Part shown: positions 7,085 to 12,679 of the stretch, one piece after another
Position numbering within the stretch: the stretch's first letter is position 1
Layout of the letters: every line of letters begins with the position of its first letter
Origin: Thermocladium sp. UBA166
GTDB taxonomy: Archaea > Thermoproteota > Thermoprotei > Thermoproteales > Thermocladiaceae
Assembly: GCA_002508315.1 (NCBI GenBank)
Contig: DAHE01000050.1
Span: 12,070 to 29,775 of the forward strand
Direction: 5' to 3'
Length of the DNA stretch: 17,706 nucleotides
Translations under genes and position numbers: made by a program
The notes under the pieces: model-generated
Seen by the model: only the letters and a program-made list of their open reading frames with translations
The model's database searches: none
Told to the model about the DNA's origin: nothing

Positions 7085-7822
7085 ATGAAGTGGTGGGAAT
7101 TATCGCTGGAGGAGTTCGGTAAGGTCGATAAAACTGTGGCGGTGCTGCCGGTGGGCATAGTGGAGGCACACGGACCCCACCTCCCCCTCGGCACGGATGC
7201 CTTGATGGCGATTTACGTCGCCGAGAAATCCAGCGAGGCTGCCAACGTGTTGATGCTGCCCCCCATTTGGTACGGAAACACCTACGTGCTGGATAAATTC
7301 AAGGGAACCATCTCCATAGATGCACAGGCCCTTTACCACCTCTATAGGTCGGTCTTCACGGCGGTCGCCGGCAACGGCGTGAAGTACCTGGTCGTGGTGA
7401 ACGGGCACGGCGGCAACGTGGATGCATTGAGCATGGCGGCCAAGGACGTTGCCAGAGAGACTGACCTAGTGATAATAATAGTTAATTGGTGGATAGACCT
7501 GGCCAGGGAGGCCAGGAAGAGCGTGTTGGAGACCCCGGAGGGCCACGCGGCGGAGGACGAGACCAGCGAGGTAATGGCGGCGTACCCATCCCTGGTTAAG
7601 TGGGTACCGCGTGATGGGGGGTATGATGAGTGGGTCGAGGCTAGGTTCAGGGTGTACGGTAAGGAGGCGTACAACGCCGAGTACCACCACGCGGTGCAGG
7701 GATACCCGTCCAAGGCCAGCGAAGAGAAGGGGAGGGCAATAATGGACGCGGCGATCGCCGAGATGACGGGGCTGCTCAACGACTTGAAGAGCGGGATCCT
7801 ACCCATTAAGCGGTTGACCTAG
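7085..7822 (+). CDS. Creatininase-family metal-dependent amidohydrolase (ArfB-like candidate)
   Basis: Soluble protein of 245 residues, the family's usual length. The metal-site motifs are in order: LPVGIVEAHGPHLPLGTD with Glu27, His29 and Asp38; NGHGGN with His108; and GHAAEDETS (153-161) with Glu157/Glu159. Creatininase-family enzymes bind two metal ions and hydrolyse small amides. In archaea the best characterised member is ArfB, which deformylates a pyrimidine intermediate of riboflavin/F420 synthesis, and that is the leading guess. Creatininase itself, or a mycofactocin-peptidase-like role, is less likely. It is a single-gene transcription unit with its own promoter and shows no link to the sulfur genes. 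Confidence 0.8.
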   Translation: MKWWELSLEEFGKVDKTVAVLPVGIVEAHGPHLPLGTDALMAIYVAEKSSEAANVLMLPPIWYGNTYVLDKFKGTISIDAQALYHLYRSVFTAVAGNGVKYLVVVNGHGGNVDALSMAAKDVARETDLVIIIVNWWIDLAREARKSVLETPEGHAAEDETSEVMAAYPSLVKWVPRDGGYDEWVEARFRVYGKEAYNAEYHHAVQGYPSKASEEKGRAIMDAAIAEMTGLLNDLKSGILPIKRLT

Positions 7823-7833
7823 AGTCTTCTAGG
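7818..7833. terminator. Hairpin over the stop codon of the creatininase-family gene
   Basis: CCTAGA-GTCT-TCTAGG is a perfect 6-bp stem with a 4-base loop and includes the TAG stop. It lies between convergent genes and is a plausible 3'-end structure. No T-run follows, so terminator function is a guess. Confidence 0.3.
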
Positions 7834-7849
7834 GGGAAGGGGAGGGGGC

Positions 7850-7899
7850 GTGATGTAACCACGCAGGCCTTGATGGGTGATGAGTGACCTAAAGACTGA
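7850..7899 (+). ncRNA. Candidate C/D-box guide sRNA
   Basis: The order fits an archaeal C/D sRNA: box C GTGATGT (7850-7856), a 13-nt guide, D'-like TTGA (7870-7873), a 3-nt spacer, C' GTGATGA (7877-7883), a 12-nt guide, and box D CTGA (7896-7899). Guide and spacer lengths are typical for hyperthermophile sRNAs. C differs from RTGATGA in the last base, and D' from CTGA in the first. The location, between the convergent creatininase-family and tfs genes, is also typical. No promoter is obvious, so it would be processed from read-through. Targets were not assigned. Confidence 0.38.
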
Positions 7900-7924
7900 T
7901 GATTTGGACGCCACGTGAAGCAAT

Positions 7925-8260
7925 TCACTCGTACTCCCTCCACGAGTAGCCGCAGCGCGTGCATCTGTAGAACCTCGTGGGCGGTTCATCAGCTGCCCTT
8001 GTTTGCTGCACCCAGTAGTAGGCCTCATCATTGCCGCACTTGGGGCAGTACGCCTTTATCTTGGGGAGGGATGAGTCGGCGCCCTCCAGCACTATTGGAT
8101 CATCGCTGGCCTTCTTCTCTATCACCATTCGCTCCACGTGCTTGGATGATGAATCCACTTCCTCCACGTAGCCGCACTTGGGGCACTTGTACACCGACTT
8201 GCCGTTTACCTTGGCAAGCACCATAATTGACTTGCATTTGGGGCAGAACTTCAACGGCAT
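7925..8260 (-). CDS. tfs: Transcription factor S (TFS, TFIIS-like cleavage factor)
   Basis: Protein of 111 residues with two zinc ribbons. The N-terminal one uses Cys6, Cys9, Cys26 and Cys29; the C-terminal one uses Cys72, Cys75, Cys100 and Cys103. The loop of the second ribbon contains the acidic pair Asp91-Glu92 (RAADEP), which reaches into the RNA polymerase active site and stimulates cleavage of backtracked RNA. Both catalytic residues are intact, so this is an active TFS and not one of the inhibitory paralogues. It diverges from rps19e, with start codons 52 bp apart and a shared palindromic TATA box; its mRNA should be leaderless. Confidence 0.94.
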   Translation of the reverse strand: MPLKFCPKCKSIMVLAKVNGKSVYKCPKCGYVEEVDSSSKHVERMVIEKKASDDPIVLEGADSSLPKIKAYCPKCGNDEAYYWVQQTRAADEPPTRFYRCTRCGYSWREYE

Positions 8261-8283
8261 GGCTCCAAGCCGATCCAGTAATA

Positions 8284-8291
8284 TTTATAAA
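8284..8291. promoter_or_regulatory. Shared palindromic TATA box of tfs and rps19e
   Basis: TTTATAAA is its own reverse complement. Its centre is about 27 bp from the tfs ATG (minus) and about 26 bp from the rps19e GTG (plus), both ideal for leaderless transcripts. No second TATA-like element is visible in the 52-bp gap, so the same box probably serves both directions. Confidence 0.65.
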
Positions 8292-8312
8292 CCTTACTGA
8301 ACGCATGGATTC

Positions 8313-8792
8313 GTGGTCAATATAAAGGACGTGCCGCCGGACATGTTGATAAAGCGATTGGCGGCGTACTTGAAGGATAATGTCCAGCAAATGAAGCCCG
8401 CCCCCTGGTCGCTCTACGCCAAGACGGGCGCGAGGAAGGACTCGCCGCCCCAGGACCCGAATTGGTGGTACGTTAGGGCAGCGTCCCTGCTGCGCAAGAT
8501 ATACCTCAACGACTCCGTCGGGGTGGAGAGGCTAAGGATGGCCTATAGCTACAGGGCCCCCGTGGGGAAGAAGGCTAGGGCGCCCCGAACCAGGAAGAGC
8601 GCGGGAGCCCCCATACGAAGCATTCTTCACCAACTGGAGCAAGCCGGCCTGGTGGCCAAGGTTCCCGGGAAGGGAAGAACCCTCACCCCGCAGGGGCGGG
8701 GATTATTGGATAGGACGGCGGCTCAGATAGCGAAGGAATTGGTTAAGACGAAGCCCGAGCTGGCCAAGTACATAGCCCCACGACAGGAGTAG
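8313..8792 (+). CDS. rps19e: Small ribosomal subunit protein eS19
   Basis: Basic protein of 159 residues found in archaeal and eukaryotic small ribosomal subunits. The N-terminus (VNIKDVPPDMLIKRLA), the tryptophan-rich WWYVRAASLLRKIY segment (about 50-63) and the C-terminal IRSILHQLEQAGLV ... LTPQGRGLLD region are characteristic of eS19. The start is GTG at 8313, which gives the standard MV- N-terminus and lies about 26 bp after the shared TATA box. The nearby ATG at 8305 is out of frame. It has a Lys/Arg-rich insert around GKKARAPRTRKSAG. Identification is secure. Confidence 0.95.
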   Translation: MVNIKDVPPDMLIKRLAAYLKDNVQQMKPAPWSLYAKTGARKDSPPQDPNWWYVRAASLLRKIYLNDSVGVERLRMAYSYRAPVGKKARAPRTRKSAGAPIRSILHQLEQAGLVAKVPGKGRTLTPQGRGLLDRTAAQIAKELVKTKPELAKYIAPRQE

Positions 8793-8931
8793 CTGGTGAA
8801 TAGCGTCCTCGCTCAAAGTTAATCCCCCTCCTCGAATGCTCCATGCTCCCTTCTGCCCATTGGGGTTGACCCCCTCCATCGCACGCAATGCCTTGCATTA
8901 AGGGTACCCGAAGTGGAGCAAACAAGACCCT

Positions 8932-8969
8932 GGTGAAGCCCCTAGGGCGGGGAGTCAGGGGCGGCCACC
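8932..8969. repeat. Two-step GC-rich hairpin in the rps19e / methyltransferase gap
   Basis: GGTG (8932-8935) pairs with CACC (8966-8969), and GCCCCT (8938-8943) pairs with AGGGGC (8957-8962) around a 13-nt loop. It sits in the 251-bp gap between the convergent eS19 and methyltransferase genes and is flanked by an AT-rich stretch (8971-9043). No tRNA, SRP or RNase P signature was recognised. It may be a 3'-end structure or part of an RNA. Confidence 0.4.
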
Positions 8970-9043
8970 CTAATAATTAATTACAGGTGAAGGTGATGGT
9001 TTAACTAAATAATACTAATAGTAAATTAATGAATTATAATGGT

Positions 9044-9775
9044 CTATCGGTTGCTTCCACCGCGTTGTGCTCTGTCCAGCACTGCGTATAATCCGTCATT
9101 TGTCTCCCTTACTATGCGGAAGCCCGCTGCCCTCATCCTGCTCGCTATTCCTTTTCCTATATTTCTATTCCTATGCTTCTCGCCCGGGTGGGGTAGGTAG
9201 TGATACATGATTCCCCCCTGCTTGAGGACCCTCGCGTACTCCAGGTATAACGCGAGCGAGAATAGGTGGCCCGTGTCCCTCTTCAGCGTTGGGGGGTCGT
9301 GGATAACCACATCGAACGCGCCGCTCCTCATCCTCCTCGCCGCCGCCACTGCATCGGAGACCAGCAGGTCGACCCGTGGATCGCCCAGCGATGAGCTGTG
9401 AACGTTGTACCTGGAGAGCTGGAGCACAGTGGGGTCCGCCTCTATGGAGACCACGCGCTTAGCTCCCCTCGATAATAGGGAGGAGGTAACGTAGCCCAAA
9501 CCGCTGCAGCACTCGAGAACCACGCGCCCCTTCACGTCTATCGGCTTAACCTTGTTGTCGGCGTAATCCACGGGATTCATCCTCAACGTGTGCATCACTA
9601 TACCATCTATGACGAGGACCGGTGCCCAGTCCGGCCTTACCTGGCACAGCTTATAGGAGTGCCTGGAGCCGACCGCCAGCTTCAACCCATCCACGTACAC
9701 CTGCTTGCAAAGATCATCCTGACGCCAATCCACCGCCACCTCCGCCACGGCCGGCTCCCAGTCGAACTGCATCAT
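9044..9775 (-). CDS. Archaeal SAM-dependent methyltransferase (COG2521-like)
   Basis: Protein of 243 residues with a Rossmann methyltransferase core. Motif I is VVLECCSGLGYVTSSLL (85-101), the ribose-binding acidic residue is in VVSIEADP (108-115), and motif IV is FDVVIHDPPT (154-163). The later HYLPHPGEKHRNRNIGKG segment (about 192-209) resembles the archaeal family annotated as predicted methyltransferase COG2521. The DPP motif is common in enzymes acting on nitrogen of nucleic acid bases or side chains, but the substrate is unknown. The start codon is one of two adjacent ATGs (9775 or 9772). A TATA-like CTTTTTATC at 9801-9809 lies about 29 bp upstream, implying a leaderless mRNA. It diverges from the HD-domain gene. 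Confidence 0.8.
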   Translation of the reverse strand: MMQFDWEPAVAEVAVDWRQDDLCKQVYVDGLKLAVGSRHSYKLCQVRPDWAPVLVIDGIVMHTLRMNPVDYADNKVKPIDVKGRVVLECCSGLGYVTSSLLSRGAKRVVSIEADPTVLQLSRYNVHSSSLGDPRVDLLVSDAVAAARRMRSGAFDVVIHDPPTLKRDTGHLFSLALYLEYARVLKQGGIMYHYLPHPGEKHRNRNIGKGIASRMRAAGFRIVRETNDGLYAVLDRAQRGGSNR

Positions 9776-9799
9776 CTAAGCGCTCCGAGCAGCAACTCG

Positions 9800-9809
9800 A
9801 TAAAAAGCA
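9800..9809 (-). promoter_or_regulatory. TATA box of the methyltransferase gene
   Basis: The minus strand reads GCTTTTTATC, centred about 29 bp upstream of the ATG pair at 9772-9775. Spacing fits a leaderless transcript. Confidence 0.45.
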
Positions 9810-9873
9810 TTGCCTGGAGCGGGGGGAAGGGGGAGGGGGAGTGAAGGGGATGGACTCGCTTCGCCTGGAAGGC

Positions 9874-9884
9874 AGGTTTTAAGA
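9874..9884 (+). promoter_or_regulatory. Possible TATA box of the HD-domain gene
   Basis: AGGTTTTAAGA lies about 40 bp before the GTG start at 9919, giving a short leader of about 14 nt. The spacing is longer than for the other promoters here, so the assignment is tentative. Confidence 0.35.
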
Positions 9885-9918
9885 ACCCCCTTGAATACCG
9901 TTTCCAAGGGATGAATCC

Positions 9919-11340
9919 GTGGAGTTCAGCAAGGAGATAAGGGACCCGGTTCACGGCTGGATACGCTTGACGAGGGAGGAGGCGAGGTTAATAGATGACA
10001 GCATGTACCTGCAGCGGCTGCGGTACGTGAGCCAGTTGGGGCTCGTCTATTTGACTTACCCCACCGCTAAGTACACTAGGTTCGATCATAGCTTGGGCAC
10101 GATGCACCTGGCCCATAGGATAGCCGAGGAGGCTTTGGGTAAAATGGATGAAAGGAGGCTGGAGGAGGTGAGGGAGTCCATGGGCCTCCACGATGACGGC
10201 GTGGATCAATTGCTGGAGCACGTGAGGCTCGCCGCGCTGCACCACGACGTGGGGCACCTCCCCCTCTCCCACACGCTGGAGGGGATTCTAAGCAGGAATT
10301 ACCGGGCGGCGGGGTGCGGCGTGGAGCTGAGCGAGCGACTCTTCAATTCAATGAAGGAGCACGAGGCCGCGGGCTTTCTAGTAACGATGGGCGGGGACTT
10401 CAGGAAGATCATGGAGAGCGCGGTTGGGGGGGTGAACGTGGACGCCGTGAGGTCCCTCGCGTTCCCCAGCCCCGACGGGCGCCCCCCTCTCCTCCACTCC
10501 ATAATATCGAGCAGCTTGGACGCCGATAGGATGGATTACGTGCTGCGGGACATATACTTCACGGGGGCAGGCGTCGGCACTAACGCGCTCGACGTGGAGA
10601 GGCTCGTGCAGTACGTTTACCTGGACGGCGAGGAGCTGCTCTTCGACGAGAAGGCCAAGGCATTCCTGGAGGGATTCGCCATAGCTAGGTACAACTCATA
10701 CAAATGGGTGTACTTCCACCACAAGCCCCTCCTATTCACAAAGATAGCCAGGGACCTATTGGCGAAGCTGATCGGGAGGCACGATTACCCCTGCCTCCTC
10801 CTGCGATTCATTGCGGGCAGGATCGGCAATACTCTGGAGCTGTTCAAGGTCACCGATGATTACTTCACATCCCTCCTGCCCGACCTAGCCGAGAGGCTGC
10901 CCGAGGCCGGGATGCTGCTCTCCAGGAGGACGCCCTACAAGCCCCTCTGGAAGCGGGACAACGATTACTTGGAGGCGCTCGGCGGGAGAGCTGCGTGGCT
11001 AAACGACGCGCTGGACGAGCTGAGGGCGGGCGGGGTGGATCCGGAGACCGCGGTAGAGGAGGGGCTCTCCGATAGGCTGGGGTGCGGCGGCGATTGCGTG
11101 AAGGTGATAATACCCAGGTTCGATAAGTCATTCAAGTCATTGATGAGGGGGAGGACGGGGACCGTGACCACCATATGGGACTCCTCGCCGCTGGTGAGGG
11201 CGATCGACGAGTCATGGAGGCACTCGCCCCACGCGTTCATCTACGTCAACGAGGAGTGCGGCTGCGATCGTGCGGCCGTCGTCAATGGCCTCCTGGAAAC
11301 TGTGGAGGAGCTGCGTGGCCGGAGGAGCGGCGATAATTAA
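9919..11340 (+). CDS. HD-superfamily phosphohydrolase (COG1078, dNTPase/SAMHD1-like)
   Basis: Protein of 473 residues. The HD metal site is clear: His57 in RFDHSLGT, His109-Asp110 in ALHHDVGHLPLSH, and Asp201 in SSSLDADRMDYVLRD. The N-terminal IRDPVHGWIRL opening and the DADRMDY motif place it in the COG1078 group, related to dGTP triphosphohydrolases and SAMHD1. It probably hydrolyses dNTPs or another phosphorylated nucleotide; the substrate is inferred. GTG 9919 was chosen because it gives the conserved N-terminus; ATG 9911 is out of frame. It stands alone between the methyltransferase and the sulfate operon. A T-rich stretch (11351-11366) follows its stop. Confidence 0.85.
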   Translation: MEFSKEIRDPVHGWIRLTREEARLIDDSMYLQRLRYVSQLGLVYLTYPTAKYTRFDHSLGTMHLAHRIAEEALGKMDERRLEEVRESMGLHDDGVDQLLEHVRLAALHHDVGHLPLSHTLEGILSRNYRAAGCGVELSERLFNSMKEHEAAGFLVTMGGDFRKIMESAVGGVNVDAVRSLAFPSPDGRPPLLHSIISSSLDADRMDYVLRDIYFTGAGVGTNALDVERLVQYVYLDGEELLFDEKAKAFLEGFAIARYNSYKWVYFHHKPLLFTKIARDLLAKLIGRHDYPCLLLRFIAGRIGNTLELFKVTDDYFTSLLPDLAERLPEAGMLLSRRTPYKPLWKRDNDYLEALGGRAAWLNDALDELRAGGVDPETAVEEGLSDRLGCGGDCVKVIIPRFDKSFKSLMRGRTGTVTTIWDSSPLVRAIDESWRHSPHAFIYVNEECGCDRAAVVNGLLETVEELRGRRSGDN

Positions 11341-11352
11341 TAGAGGAGCCTT

Positions 11353-11370
11353 CCCTTTATTTTTAAGTAG
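11353..11370 (+). promoter_or_regulatory. T-rich element upstream of the sulfate operon (terminator or TATA)
   Basis: CCCTTTATTTTTAAGTAG follows the HD-domain gene by about a dozen bases. It could terminate that gene, and/or act as the TATA box (TTTTTAAG) of the cytochrome b-aprBA-sat operon with a leader of roughly 70 nt. A weaker alternative TATA is CTAGATATTC at 11412-11421. Three CACGT pentamers (11375, 11384, 11398) lie just downstream. Confidence 0.35.
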
Positions 11371-11453
11371 AAACCACGTGAGGCACGTCGAGGCGGCCAC
11401 GTACCTAAACGCCTAGATATTCGGGGGCGGCTGGGCCCTCCGGCGAGAATGGG

Positions 11454-12218
11454 ATGGAACTACCAATTCCGCACGCGTGGATAGATTACGGCGCAGTGAT
11501 CTTGGTGATAATCATGGCGATAGGCTTCGCTGTGGAGATAAGGAGGGGGGCGCTGAGGAGGTATGATATTTCCCCAGCCGTGGGCCCAGTGACCAGGGAG
11601 GGGGCGGGGTCCGCATTCATCAAGGCAGCAGCGGAGGCGCTAGCGTTCGACGTGCTGGCCTCCGCGCCGTTGGCCGACTGCCACCAAGGCGCTTACTACG
11701 AGCGGAGGACGCGGGTGAAGCGGGTCGCCCACTTGCTGGTGTTCTACGGTTTCCTGATGCTGCTGGTGGCCACAATTCTGGGCTTCATTTTCGATAAGTG
11801 GGTCACGGCCACTACATTCCTCCCCGCGTATTACCTGGGGCCCGGCGGGGAGGCGGTCATAGTCGGGATTGGAACCCTTGGAGGGGCGATGTGCCTCGTG
11901 GGGCTGGGCATATACGTGCCCGTCAGGTATAGGGGGGAGAGGCCCGCCGCCAAGGCCACGAGCGCCGATTGGTTCCTGGCATTGCTGGCGTTAACGGTTA
12001 TAACGGGCTTCGCGTTGGAGACAAGCGAGTTCTACTGGAGCCAAGCCGTCGACGCGGTCTTCTGGGTCCACATGCTCTTCGTCGCCAGCCTCTTCGTCTC
12101 TATGCCGTTCACAAAGTTCTCCCACGCGCTTTACCAACCCGTTTGGGCGGTGTACGAGAGAATGGCCAGGCGCGGCGGGAGGGAGCCGAGGCTCCCGGTA
12201 CCCCGTGAGACGAGGTGA
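11454..12218 (+). CDS. Membrane cytochrome b of the APS reductase operon (QmoC/DsrM/NarI-like, AprM-like)
   Basis: Integral membrane protein of 254 residues with about five helices (roughly 13-29, 91-113, 130-155, 172-190, 202-218). Candidate heme ligands are His93 in KRVAHLLVFYGF, His206 in FWVHMLF and His224 in KFSHALYQP. The layout resembles the membrane domain of QmoC, HdrE and DsrM and the NarI group of quinol-oxidising cytochromes b. The C-terminus overlaps the aprB region, so it is the first gene of the aprBA-sat operon. Its likely role is moving electrons between the quinone pool and AprBA. No QmoA, QmoB or iron-sulfur domain is fused or adjacent here, which differs from bacterial qmoABC. 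AprM of sulfur oxidisers is a positional analogue; which name fits needs a phylogeny. Confidence 0.72.
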   Translation: MELPIPHAWIDYGAVILVIIMAIGFAVEIRRGALRRYDISPAVGPVTREGAGSAFIKAAAEALAFDVLASAPLADCHQGAYYERRTRVKRVAHLLVFYGFLMLLVATILGFIFDKWVTATTFLPAYYLGPGGEAVIVGIGTLGGAMCLVGLGIYVPVRYRGERPAAKATSADWFLALLALTVITGFALETSEFYWSQAVDAVFWVHMLFVASLFVSMPFTKFSHALYQPVWAVYERMARRGGREPRLPVPRETR

Positions 12219-12219
12219 G
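12212..12219 (+). promoter_or_regulatory. aprB ribosome binding site overlapping the upstream stop
   Basis: GAGGTGAG overlaps the TGA of the cytochrome b gene and lies four bases before the GTG at 12224. It decides between the starts GTG 12215 and GTG 12224 in favour of the latter. The same motif with the same spacing precedes sat. Confidence 0.55.
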
Positions 12220-12223
12220 GAGC

Positions 12224-12679
12224 GTGCCCACGTTCGTCTACTCATCCAGGTGCGTGGGGTGCGGGGACTGCATCGATATCTGCCCAAGCGATATTATGCA
12301 CTTCGACCCGAAGACGAGGAAGGCGTACAACGCGGAGCCGGATATGTGCTGGGAGTGCCTTAACTGCGTTAAGGTGTGTCATAGGTACGCCATGGACGTG
12401 AGGGGGTACGCTGACTTCGTTCCGATGGGGCACGGCATATCTGTTCTACGCGATGAGGAGAAGAACAAGATTTACTGGAAGATAAGGTACAGGAACGGCA
12501 CCGTGAAGGAGTTCGCGTTCCCAATAAGGACGACGCCGTGGGGATCGATAAGGCCGCCTCAATCCTATGGGGAGCCGGACAAATCCAGGCTGAGGGATGA
12601 GTACCTGTCAGCGGAGCCGGACAAGCTCTACGTGCCGGAGCTGCCCAGGCCGAGGGAGGTGGAGATACATGAGGAGTAG
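12224..12679 (+). CDS. aprB: Adenylylsulfate (APS) reductase beta subunit, AprB
   Basis: Iron-sulfur subunit of 151 residues that passes electrons to the FAD of AprA during APS/sulfite interconversion in the cytoplasm. Two [4Fe-4S] sites are visible: Cys10, Cys13, Cys16, Cys20 (CVGCGDCIDICPSDIM) and Cys42, Cys45, Cys48, Cys52 (CWECLNCVKVCH). The family segment DVRGYADF and the later FPIRTTPWGSIRPP are characteristic, followed by the C-terminal tail that wraps AprA. GTG 12224 gives the usual MPTFV start and has a perfect ribosome binding site; GTG 12215 would add three residues. The residue after the last cluster cysteine is His53, where AprB normally has Pro. aprA begins inside the end of this gene. 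Confidence 0.93.
   Translation: MPTFVYSSRCVGCGDCIDICPSDIMHFDPKTRKAYNAEPDMCWECLNCVKVCHRYAMDVRGYADFVPMGHGISVLRDEEKNKIYWKIRYRNGTVKEFAFPIRTTPWGSIRPPQSYGEPDKSRLRDEYLSAEPDKLYVPELPRPREVEIHEE

Noticed and set aside
8841..8870. Minus-strand GGGCAGAAGGGAGCA resembling the SRP RNA helix 8 motif
   Set aside because: The flanks do not pair as helix 8 requires, and the gap is too short for an archaeal SRP RNA of about 300 nt.
8871..8970. tRNA or RNase P RNA in the gap after rps19e
   Set aside because: No T-loop motif, acceptor pairing or conserved RNase P core could be matched by eye on either strand.
11375..11402. Three CACGT pentamers near the apr operon promoter
   Set aside because: Spacing is irregular (9 and 14 bp) and the pentamer is short and common in GC-rich DNA, so it is not called an operator.
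12597..12668. N-terminal extension of AprA into aprB
   Set aside because: The extra 24 codons lie in a different frame within aprB and do not look like AprA. ATG 12669 gives the family N-terminus.
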